A DNA stretch of 7,202 nucleotides from Phycisphaerae bacterium (GTDB taxonomy: Bacteria > Planctomycetota > Phycisphaerae > Sedimentisphaerales > UBA12454). Positions 1 through 5,920 of this stretch are shown piece by piece; the first letter of the stretch is position 1; each line of letters opens with the position of its first letter. The notes beneath the pieces are model-generated. The model saw nothing but the letters and a program-made list of their open reading frames with translations. It was not told where the DNA came from and ran no database searches. The stretch is taken from positions 1-7,202 of the forward strand of contig JAQTQF010000091.1 in the NCBI GenBank assembly GCA_028712345.1. Reading direction: 5' to 3'. A program made the position numbers and the translations under genes.

Positions 1-512
1 ATTCCGCCAAGTCCTCCGCCGCTTACGGCGCCAAAACCGGTTGTCGGCAAATAGTCCGAACTGAACAAAAGTACCGAGGAATTCTGACCCGGATTAAGGG
101 ATTGCCTCATAAACATATAGCCGGCACTTTGCGGAAACTGAAATGCGAGCGGGTCTATGCCGCCCGATGTACCGTAGTTAGTGTCGGTATATACTATATC
201 AATGCCGCTGTCGCCGGGAATTCCAACCGAGAAAAAATCCACAGCAACATTCGACGCGGAGTTATTGAAAATCTGATAAGCATAGATATATGCCCCGCCG
301 CCTGAAAGGTCATCGCCTCCATATTGCCCTGGAGCAAAAACAGCATATTCAACATCAACATTCAATATCGACGAGGCTTGTGATAAGTTGAATGTAGTTG
401 TGCCTGTAAAGCCGGCCATTGCTGCAGGGTCGTTATAAAGTGAGCCATTGGCGCAGAGAGAAAACGATATAGACGCGAAAAAAATGATTGCGGTTAATTT
501 AAAAAGTTTCAT
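1..512 (-). CDS. Secreted PEP-CTERM-like protein, N-terminal part (runs off left edge)
   Basis: The reading frame opens with ATG at 512-510 and stays open to the window edge, giving 170 residues without a stop. A GGGGGT stretch about 8 nt upstream can serve as ribosome binding site. Residues 1-21 form a classic signal peptide: Lys at 2 and 5, a hydrophobic core AIIFFASISF, and a likely signal peptidase I site after Leu-Cys-Ala. The Cys is not preceded by a proper lipobox (Leu is at -1), so a lipoprotein is unlikely. The mature part is rich in Gly, Ser, Tyr, Asn and Phe and contains VEYAVFAPGQY (55-64) and AYIYAYQIFNN (74-84). This style is common in secreted beta-rich proteins that carry a C-terminal PEP-CTERM sorting signal in planctomycetes and Verrucomicrobia. 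The C terminus lies outside the window, so the sorting signal cannot be confirmed. Function is unknown; export to the cell surface or matrix is inferred. Confidence 0.75.
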   Translation of the reverse strand, partial: MKLFKLTAIIFFASISFSLCANGSLYNDPAAMAGFTGTTTFNLSQASSILNVDVEYAVFAPGQYGGDDLSGGGAYIYAYQIFNNSASNVAVDFFSVGIPGDSGIDIVYTDTNYGTSGGIDPLAFQFPQSAGYMFMRQSLNPGQNSSVLLFSSDYLPTTGFGAVSGGGLGG

Positions 513-684
513 AACAGTTACCCCCATTAAAAACTGTCTGTCAGTCCGCCGCAGATTAACCAATGCGCGCAGAGGCCCTGCACAGTAGTTGTAGAATTAC
601 CCCAAAAAGTTTTGCCGCTAATCAATTTCTACAGCAACACAAAATGTAAGCTATATTCAAAAGCTGCTGTTCAAGAAAAAGTTC

Positions 685-730
685 TACTAACACCCCATTT
701 AAGAATCGCTTGATACTAACGCCATTAAAG
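685..730. repeat. Two imperfect direct copies of a TACTAAC...CCATT.AAG element
   Basis: TACTAAC occurs at 685-691 and again at 714-720, 29 bp apart. Each copy is followed by a similar tail: ACCCCATTTAAG (692-703) and GCCATTAAAG (721-730). The right-hand copy covers the predicted -10 box and transcription start of the leftward promoter; the left-hand copy lies in its early leader. The arrangement could be paired regulator sites or a remnant of local duplication. Confidence 0.3.
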
Positions 731-752
731 CAAATAAATGGGCAAAAGTCAA
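724..752 (-). promoter_or_regulatory. Sigma70-type promoter for the leftward secreted-protein gene
   Basis: On the minus strand the sequence reads TTGACT (752-747), a 17-nt spacer, then TTTAAT (729-724). Each hexamer matches consensus at 5 of 6 positions and the spacing is optimal. Transcription would start near 717, leaving a leader of about 205 nt before the ATG at 512. It is the best promoter-like match I found in the window. Its use in the cell is inferred. Confidence 0.6.
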
Positions 753-764
753 GCAAATTTTGCC
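741..764. repeat. Inverted repeat around the -35 box (possible operator)
   Basis: GGCAAAA (741-747) and TTTTGCC (758-764) are perfect 7-bp inverted arms separated by 10 bp. The interval between them holds most of the leftward promoter's -35 hexamer (747-752). A dimeric regulator bound here would compete with RNA polymerase, so an operator is a reasonable guess. It is AT-rich enough that chance is possible. Confidence 0.35.
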
Positions 765-894
765 TATTTTAACACAAAACCTCTTTGGTCCGGTAAAAAG
801 CTGCCTGATGATTTTCCTTATGCCTAACAAGTGGAAAAAACTTTAAAAATCAGTTAGCATTATTGTATTACATATTACTGGAGAAAATAAAACT

Positions 895-1815
895 ATGACG
901 AACGAGGATTTATCGAAAATCAATCAGCCGAAGCATAAAAACTCAGCCTTAAAGAAACATTTCAAGCTCAGATGGCAAATATCTGTAGTCGCGATTTTGT
1001 TTGTCGCTGTGCTTGGCTATATTTTAGTATTTGCTTTAAATAACTGCTCTATCTGGAGTGATAAAAAATTCTCCGGAAAACTTGACGAAGCCATCAAACA
1101 AGCCGACAACTGGGTGCATTGCAATGAAGCGGAAATTCTGAGAGTCAAAAACATCGCATTAATAAAAATGTTACAGGAATGTAACTCACTGTACCCACAA
1201 GGCAACTTTACCGTAATTTGTAATAAGTTTATGGCGGCGCCTGCTCAACCGGCCTGCTGGAAAGCCCTTATAGACCCGAATTATCCGGTCCAAAAGTGGG
1301 AACTAAACCAGGCAATAAAAAAAGAATATATCGATAACAAGTGGATTTTATATGCTATAGCTCCAGATAAAGCAGATATTACGCCCGAGCAGATGCAGTT
1401 TTTTTCGCCTGATAAATGGCACGGCCGACAATTAACGCATCAGCTTTGGGGTTTGATTCACCTGCAAAAAAACAGGCCGGAACCTAAAAACGAAAAACTA
1501 ACCGAACATCTTTGCAATAGAATTTCCCAACAACTTACTTTCAACATAGCAGTAGTGGATATCTATATTCAAAAAATTGCATTCGTGCTGTATGCCGGTC
1601 ATCCTGAAAAAATCCGCCGTCGGTGGATTGAAATGGTCATAGCTAATCAGCAGTCGGATGGCGGCTGGAATGACAGGTGGCTCTGTTTTGAATCTCGAAG
1701 ACGGCCGGTATTCAGCTTATCACAGCCCCCAAGCGACCAGCACGCAACGGTACAGGCGTTATGGCTTTTATACCAGGTAAGATACCGTTATCCCCGTAAA
1801 TTCGGCCTGAATTAA
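895..1815 (+). CDS. Membrane-anchored protein with terpenoid-cyclase-like C-terminal repeat, unknown function
   Basis: This 306-residue protein starts at the ATG at 895, which has GGAG at 880-883 at a usable distance (11 nt). Residues 1-27 are polar and basic (Lys-Lys-His, Lys-Leu-Arg just before the helix). Residues 28-48 form one transmembrane helix, so the remaining roughly 255 residues should lie outside the cytoplasm (N-in by the positive-inside rule). The segment 249-258 reads IANQQSDGGW, and 282-297 reads QHATVQALWLLYQVRY. QxxDGGW followed by a helix with H-x-T-x-x-A-L-x-x-L is the hallmark of one alpha/alpha-toroid repeat of the squalene cyclase/prenyltransferase superfamily. I see only one clear repeat and no DxDD or DCTAE-type catalytic motif, so an active cyclase is not supported. 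It has seven cysteines (51, 76, 96, 109, 121, 207, 264), unusual for an exported domain. It stands alone on its strand. The reading frame is real with good confidence; its function is unknown. Confidence 0.8.
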   Translation: MTNEDLSKINQPKHKNSALKKHFKLRWQISVVAILFVAVLGYILVFALNNCSIWSDKKFSGKLDEAIKQADNWVHCNEAEILRVKNIALIKMLQECNSLYPQGNFTVICNKFMAAPAQPACWKALIDPNYPVQKWELNQAIKKEYIDNKWILYAIAPDKADITPEQMQFFSPDKWHGRQLTHQLWGLIHLQKNRPEPKNEKLTEHLCNRISQQLTFNIAVVDIYIQKIAFVLYAGHPEKIRRRWIEMVIANQQSDGGWNDRWLCFESRRRPVFSLSQPPSDQHATVQALWLLYQVRYRYPRKFGLN

Positions 1816-1816
1816 C

Positions 1817-1844
1817 AAACTATACGAATGCAAAAATATAGTTT
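1817..1844. terminator. AT-rich hairpin between convergent genes, possible bidirectional terminator
   Basis: AAACTATA (1817-1824) and TATAGTTT (1837-1844) form a perfect 8-bp inverted repeat with a 12-nt loop. It fills most of the 38-bp gap between the stop of the rightward gene (1815) and the stop of the leftward aminotransferase (1854). The position is right for a shared terminator, but the stem is AT-rich and no long T run follows on either strand, so strength is doubtful. Confidence 0.35.
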
Positions 1845-1853
1845 CATCAACCA

Positions 1854-3050
1854 TTAACTTTTCTGAACGAATTTTTTGATATTGCGGACAGCCTGGCGGA
1901 GGCGGTTTTCGTTTTCGACCAGAGCGATTCTCATATAGTGTTCGCCGTTTTCGCCGAACGCCCTGCCGGGAGCAACTACGACATTTGCGTATTCAATCAA
2001 ATCCATCGCAAAATCGATGCTGCCCTTTCCCTTTGATTGTTCTTCCGGCACGCGTGCCCAGACAAACATCGAGCCTCTGGGCTTTTCAACCTGCCAGCCG
2101 ATTTTCGAAAGCCCGTCACAGACAATATCTCTTCGCAATTGATATTTCATATTCTGCTCGTCAATATCCTTATCACATTGGCGCATAGCGATAATGCTCG
2201 CAATCTGGATAGCCTGAAAAATTCCGTAATCGTAATAGCCTTTTATAGTCGCAAGTGCATCGAGCATTTGCCGGTTTCCAGCAGCAAAACCGATTCGCCA
2301 GCCCGCCATATTGTATGGCTTGCTCATTGTGGTAAATTCCACCCCTACATCTTTTGCTCCCTTTGCTGAAAGAAAGCTCGGTGCTTTATATCCGTCAAAA
2401 CAAGTTTCACCGTAAGCAAAATCGTGAATAACAGGGACATTCAGTTTTTTCGCTATATCGACAACAGTCTCAAAGTAACCGATATCATCAATCGTCATCG
2501 CCGTGGGATTATGCGGAAAATTAAGTATCATTACTTTTGGCCGGGGATAAAGTTTTTCGCAAACATCAACTATATTTTTAAGAGACTGCTCATCGTTGCC
2601 CAGCGGTACGGTAACGACATTAGCCCCTGCAAGAGCGACAGCGTAAATATGAATAGGAAACGCCGGGTCGGCTACGATAGCGGTATCCCCGGGTCCGAGC
2701 ATCGCAAGGCACATATGACTGAAGCCTTCTTTACTGCCTACGCAGGCCAGTACCTCCTTATCAGGATCAAGCTCTACGCCCCATTTTCGCTTGTACTTCA
2801 GCGCAACTTCTCTTCGCAAATTAAAGACGCCCTTGCTTACGCTGTATCTCTGGTTTCGCGGATCTCGAGCAGCTTCACAGAGCTTATCGACTACTATCTG
2901 CGGAGTAGGGTCAAGGGGATTGCCCATGCCCAAATCTATAACATCGATTTGCTGCTGCCGTTTTACAAGTTTAAGGGCATTGAGCTTTCCAAAAAGATAC
3001 GGCGGGAGCCTTTTTATTCTCTCTGTTGGTTCTATTTTAAATTCTTCCAT
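1854..3050 (-). CDS. alaC: Alanine-type aminotransferase (class I/II, AlaC-like)
   Basis: A PLP-dependent fold type I aminotransferase of 398 residues. It resembles E. coli AlaC (YfdZ), which makes alanine from pyruvate with glutamate as amino donor, in the cytoplasm. Visible signatures, numbered from the ATG at 3050: the N-terminal RIKRLPPYLFGKLNALK; LGMGNP (40-45); RYSVSKG (68-74); VGSKEGFSHM, the phosphate-binding turn (104-113); NFPHNPTA with the key Asn at 181; HDFAYGE with Asp210 and Tyr213; TTMSKPYNMAGWRIGF with the Schiff-base Lys244 and Arg252; and the substrate carboxylate Arg374 in MRIALVENE. All expected catalytic residues are present and the length is normal. A GTG at 3059 would add three residues, but GGCGAG (3064-3059) sits 8 nt before the ATG, so the ATG is preferred. 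It lies 50 bp after lptG with no good promoter between, so it is probably the last gene of that operon. The related LL-diaminopimelate aminotransferases are the main alternative for substrate. Confidence 0.88.
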   Translation of the reverse strand: MEEFKIEPTERIKRLPPYLFGKLNALKLVKRQQQIDVIDLGMGNPLDPTPQIVVDKLCEAARDPRNQRYSVSKGVFNLRREVALKYKRKWGVELDPDKEVLACVGSKEGFSHMCLAMLGPGDTAIVADPAFPIHIYAVALAGANVVTVPLGNDEQSLKNIVDVCEKLYPRPKVMILNFPHNPTAMTIDDIGYFETVVDIAKKLNVPVIHDFAYGETCFDGYKAPSFLSAKGAKDVGVEFTTMSKPYNMAGWRIGFAAGNRQMLDALATIKGYYDYGIFQAIQIASIIAMRQCDKDIDEQNMKYQLRRDIVCDGLSKIGWQVEKPRGSMFVWARVPEEQSKGKGSIDFAMDLIEYANVVVAPGRAFGENGEHYMRIALVENENRLRQAVRNIKKFVQKS

Positions 3051-3058
3051 TTTTATCA

Positions 3059-3064
3059 CTCGCC
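3059..3064 (-). promoter_or_regulatory. Ribosome binding site that decides the alaC start
   Basis: On the minus strand GGCGAG occupies 3064-3059, leaving 8 nt before ATG 3050-3048. The in-frame GTG at 3059-3057 overlaps this motif and has no other purine-rich site upstream at proper distance. The ATG is therefore the likelier start. Confidence 0.5.
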
Positions 3065-3074
3065 AAAACTATAT

Positions 3075-3097
3075 TGACTACTGTTTACTGACTACTG
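3075..3097. repeat. Short tandem-like repeat TGACTACTG x2 in the lptG-alaC gap
   Basis: TGACTACTG occurs at 3075-3083 and 3089-3097 with a 14-bp period, and the linker TTTAC resembles a degenerate unit (TTTACTG). It fills about half of the 50-bp spacer just beyond the lptG stop. No strong stem or T run is seen, so it does not look like a terminator. It may be filler repeat or a protein-binding site. Confidence 0.5.
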
Positions 3098-3100
3098 CAT

Positions 3101-4204
3101 TTATGTTTTCATCGAATCCAATTCGATAAACGCAATCGGCAGGAAGATGAAAATCGGCAGCCAAGCCCAGACTTCCGGCATTGCCCTGCCGAAAATTACC
3201 GCTTCCGATGCGAGAATCTTGGACAAAAACACTATTATATAACACGAACCTGTTAATATAAAGCTGATAAACACCGCAGATTTAAGGGCTTTCGGGTCTC
3301 TGCACACCAAAACAGGCAGAGATATCATAAGCATAATGAGATTAACTATCGGGTCTGTAAGCCTGAAATGCTTCTGGGCGTATAATCTGGCCAAATCCTT
3401 TGGGCTTTGCTTGGCAAGCTTGACAAGTTCGAATGAACTGAGCAGGTCCATCTGCACCGACTTTCTCCGCACCGGAATATCCTTCGGCATAAGGTCGCTT
3501 TTGTATGAGTTGATTTTCTGATAAGGCCTGTCAGACTGCTTAGCGGAAACCGTTAGCAAAACGCCATTGTTGAAATTCCACGATTTCGTATCGCTGTCAT
3601 AATTTGCAGAATCGGCTTTGATAATTCCCGTCACATCCCAAATAATCGAATCCGGCCTTTGGGTACGGGTAATGATTGTCGGATTGACAATGACATTTTC
3701 CTTAACCTTAAACTGAAGTGAGCTGAACAGGCTTCCATTACTATCACTTATGAACCACAAATCATAAGCCAGCGTTTCATCGACCGCATCGTGCGAGCGG
3801 ACAAGCTTATCGGCCAGGGGGGGAATTAGAAACTCCTGATCTATCACATACAACCCCGTAAACATCAGAGACAAAAACAATATCGGAGCAATTATCCTCT
3901 TTAAACTGACACCTGATGCCATTACCGCAACCAGTTCGTTGTTTCTTGTCATCTTGCCCAGCGAGAACACTGCCGCCACGACAGTAATCATTCCCGAAAA
4001 ATCCCTGAAGTAAAGCAGGCTGTGTCTGCCGTAATACAAAGAGATATTTCTTAAAACATCGGTAACAGTAAAGCCCGCCTGTTCCGTAAACTCGTCGATA
4101 TTCACAAAAAGGTCTATCATTATCCGCAGCCCCATCAGCACGGCAAAGGCGATGGCATAGCCGGTCAGAAAATTTTTCGTAACATATCGGTCGAGTATTT
4201 TCAT
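3101..4204 (-). CDS. lptG: LPS export permease, LptF/LptG family (second copy, LptG position)
   Basis: A 367-residue YjgP/YjgQ-family permease of normal family length. Such proteins pair with a partner and the LptB ATPase to form LptB2FG, which extracts LPS from the outer leaflet of the inner membrane and passes it to LptC/LptA. The layout fits: MKILDRYVTKNFL at the N terminus, transmembrane segments near 12-34, 68-83 and 104-121, a periplasmic domain at about 122-280, then segments near 283-300, 309-331 and 344-361. The motif NNELVAVMASGVSLKRIIAPIL (88-109) is the conserved cytoplasmic coupling region that contacts LptB. The sequence KHFRLTDPIVNLIMLMISLPVL (278-299) is the conserved H-x-R-L-x-x-P entry to the second half. 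Its ATG lies 1 nt after the upstream lptF stop (TGAGATG), so translational coupling is likely. Assignment as LptG rather than LptF rests on order and length. Confidence 0.85.
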   Translation of the reverse strand: MKILDRYVTKNFLTGYAIAFAVLMGLRIMIDLFVNIDEFTEQAGFTVTDVLRNISLYYGRHSLLYFRDFSGMITVVAAVFSLGKMTRNNELVAVMASGVSLKRIIAPILFLSLMFTGLYVIDQEFLIPPLADKLVRSHDAVDETLAYDLWFISDSNGSLFSSLQFKVKENVIVNPTIITRTQRPDSIIWDVTGIIKADSANYDSDTKSWNFNNGVLLTVSAKQSDRPYQKINSYKSDLMPKDIPVRRKSVQMDLLSSFELVKLAKQSPKDLARLYAQKHFRLTDPIVNLIMLMISLPVLVCRDPKALKSAVFISFILTGSCYIIVFLSKILASEAVIFGRAMPEVWAWLPIFIFLPIAFIELDSMKT

Positions 4205-4205
4205 C

Positions 4206-5804
4206 TCAATTTCTTAAAAGTTTTCTGTACAGAACAAAAGCATATATCGTGAGCACCAGAAGTCCTATCCACATAAACGCTACACCAAAGCCGGCTCCCG
4301 CTTCGGAAGACTGATTCTTGGTTATGTTCTTGCCTGCCATAATAAATATTAACAGCACCGCCGCCGGTATCGAACTTACGCCGAACGCTGTAAGCAAATG
4401 TCCGCCTCTGAACCTGATTCCCAGTCCTATTCCTGACAATATCAGCGATATGCACCCGATTCCAAAAACCAGCCTCGAATGAATTTCAGCCTCGATTTCC
4501 AGAAATGTAACTCTTATTTTTCTGCTGAGATCTTGTATCAAAATCGCAAGCTGCGGACTTGGCTGGGGAATATACTTATGCTGCTCAACCGTTGCGATAA
4601 CATCTTCTCCAAGTTTCGCCATAACGCTGCCGGGCAGACTGAGTTCTTGTGCGGTATATCTCGGTTTTACATACTCAACCCCCCTGTCAAGCCAGAGGGC
4701 ATTGGGAAAAGTGATTATCAGTAAGGTACTGGGTCTCTTTTCCGTTTCTGTAGAAAGCTGCAAAAAAAGTTCCTGCCCTTTATAGCTTTTCAGGAGCTCG
4801 CCGCTTTTTCTGTCATATTCGAACAACGACACTTCACCAGTCAGCTTTATCTGGTTCTGTTCTTTTGCGATTGAGCAGTTTTTGCCGGAGAACCGTATCA
4901 GCTTATCTTTGTTGTAAAGCTGATAAAAATTATTATTAGGCTCAGCCACAACTTTACTGATTTCACCGGCAAGCAATTCCATTGCCATTCTTTCGTACGC
5001 ATCCCAGGCCGTTACGGCAATGGGATAATATGTAATCGGCGAGGTCTTGATTGCATTTATCTGCTCGATTTTCTTAAATTTGACATCGTCTTTCATTAGC
5101 GATGCGAACTGACCGATAACCGAGATAGCTTTAAAAAAGATGCCACCATACTGATCGAACTGAAAAGCGTTTTTAGCAAACACTTTGACTTCGCTGGCTC
5201 CACCGCTACTACTGTCAAAGTTAATCGTTGCCGACTCTGCCGTGATAAGCTTTCTATTTATACCTTTTTCGGTATCCATAATCACAACACCAAACAAACT
5301 GGAGCTTTTCGCATCCGCGGCGTCTGCGTAAATCCTGAACTGTCCTCCCGGCAGATTATAGTAACCCTGCCTGTGAATATTCCTGAACAGGATTTGTTTT
5401 GCGTCGGCTTTTATGGAACTTTCCGCGCGGTGTACATACGCAGGGACGATATGAAAGCTCAATATAAGATTTGCGATTGCTACCACAATTGCCAGTATCA
5501 GACCCGGATAAACCAGCATCGCAGGACTGATGCCGCTCGCCTTGCAGGCATCGAATTCATTATCAGCGGCAAATCGGCCGTAAACCAATGATGTCGCGAA
5601 CAGCGCCGCCACCGGCAAAACAAATGTCATTGTTATAGGCAGAAAATATCCGAGCAGATCGACGACCTGGGCCGGGCCGACTCCATATTCCTGAATAGGC
5701 CGAAGCAGGCTGCCGAGACTCATTATCACGCTCAGCGCAACTGCCGAAAGTACAAACACTTTCAGAAGTTCCCTAAAAATATATCTATGCAGTATAAAGA
5801 CCAT
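4206..5804 (-). CDS. lptF: LPS export permease, LptF-type, with enlarged periplasmic domain
   Basis: The first gene of the probable lptF-lptG-alaC operon and the presumed partner of the adjacent permease in LptB2FG. I chose the ATG at 5804 (532 residues) because MVFILHRYIFRELLKVF is the typical family N terminus and GTGGA sits 6 nt upstream. An in-frame ATG at 5876 would add 24 atypical residues. Numbered from 5804: transmembrane segments near 13-35, 47-73 and 99-121; the coupling motif GRFAADNEFDACKASGISPAMLVYPGL (76-101); a soluble periplasmic stretch of about 122-438; the H-x-R-L element EIHSRLVFGIG (440-450) opening the second half; then segments near 445-463, 469-489 and 506-526. The family is usually about 360 residues with roughly 150 in the periplasmic jellyroll. 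Here that part is about 315, including Lys/Asp/Ser-rich segments and an oddly charged EIEAEIHSR lead-in. Membership is clear. LptF rather than LptG is inferred from its position. Confidence 0.82.
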   Translation of the reverse strand: MVFILHRYIFRELLKVFVLSAVALSVIMSLGSLLRPIQEYGVGPAQVVDLLGYFLPITMTFVLPVAALFATSLVYGRFAADNEFDACKASGISPAMLVYPGLILAIVVAIANLILSFHIVPAYVHRAESSIKADAKQILFRNIHRQGYYNLPGGQFRIYADAADAKSSSLFGVVIMDTEKGINRKLITAESATINFDSSSGGASEVKVFAKNAFQFDQYGGIFFKAISVIGQFASLMKDDVKFKKIEQINAIKTSPITYYPIAVTAWDAYERMAMELLAGEISKVVAEPNNNFYQLYNKDKLIRFSGKNCSIAKEQNQIKLTGEVSLFEYDRKSGELLKSYKGQELFLQLSTETEKRPSTLLIITFPNALWLDRGVEYVKPRYTAQELSLPGSVMAKLGEDVIATVEQHKYIPQPSPQLAILIQDLSRKIRVTFLEIEAEIHSRLVFGIGCISLILSGIGLGIRFRGGHLLTAFGVSSIPAAVLLIFIMAGKNITKNQSSEAGAGFGVAFMWIGLLVLTIYAFVLYRKLLRN

Positions 5805-5881
5805 AATAATTCCACAGTTATTGTCGTCAAATATGCTTTTTTTGCAACAAAAATAGTTAATAGCTTCTAAATTCATTTTAA

Positions 5882-5910
5882 TTGACCTAACCGCCTTTCG
5901 AGCGTAAACT
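5882..5910 (+). promoter_or_regulatory. Promoter for the deacetylase gene, placed for a near-leaderless mRNA
   Basis: TTGACC (5882-5887, 5 of 6 to consensus), a 17-nt spacer, and TAAACT (5905-5910, 4 of 6). A start 6-8 nt beyond the -10 box falls at about 5916-5918, only 3-5 nt before the ATG at 5921. No Shine-Dalgarno motif precedes that ATG, which agrees with a leaderless or nearly leaderless transcript. The opposing lptF control region overlaps it. Confidence 0.45.
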
Positions 5911-5920
5911 TTACGGCCTT

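Larger units (their letters stand above)
513..894. other. Divergent intergenic region, 382 bp, no gene
   Basis: This stretch separates the leftward secreted-protein gene from the rightward gene at 895. I see no convincing coding frame or RNA gene in it. It holds a sigma70-like promoter pointing left (724-752), an inverted repeat around that promoter's -35 box (741-764), and two imperfect copies of a TACTAAC-based element (685-730). About 200 nt of predicted leader (about 717 down to 513) precede the leftward start codon. That leader also has TGTAGAA at 590-596 facing TTCTACA at 627-633, a possible but long-looped stem. No strong promoter stands out for the rightward gene. The best pair, TTAAAA (843-848) and TATTAC (866-871) with 17 nt between, matches consensus at only 4 of 6 positions each. 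Confidence 0.6.

Noticed and set aside
102..305. 67-residue plus-strand frame at the left end
   Set aside because: It is antisense to the secreted-protein gene, which has a signal peptide, ribosome binding site and promoter.
450..512. Lipoprotein signal in the left-edge secreted protein
   Set aside because: The Cys at position 20 is preceded by Phe-Ser-Leu, which does not fit a lipobox because a small residue is needed at -1.
569..581. GC-rich near-palindrome GCAGAGGCCCTGC in the leader as a terminator or riboswitch stem
   Set aside because: Arms are 4 bp with a mismatch and no room for a loop, and no T run follows. The leader also lacks the conserved core of the cyclic-di-GMP riboswitch that I checked for.
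753..766. Possible sigma54 promoter on the minus strand (GGCAAAATTTGC)
   Set aside because: The GG and GC elements are 8 nt apart instead of the required 10, and the sigma70 match beside it is far better.
3068..3073. TATAGT on the minus strand as a -10 box for a separate alaC promoter
   Set aside because: No -35-like hexamer lies at 16-18 nt, and the start would fall inside the ribosome binding site.
2424..3077. 217-residue plus-strand frame antisense to alaC
   Set aside because: It lies wholly opposite a conserved aminotransferase gene, its composition looks like a reverse-frame translation, and no start signal or domain is seen.
4201..4455. 84-residue minus-strand frame overlapping the end of lptF
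   Set aside because: It is out of frame inside a well-supported permease gene, has no family features, and runs over the lptF/lptG junction. It is a shadow frame.
5805..5876. Longer lptF reading frame starting at ATG 5876
   Set aside because: The extra 24 residues do not resemble the family N terminus. The ATG at 5804 has a GTGGA site and gives the expected start. An AGG about 9 nt before 5876 keeps the longer form possible.
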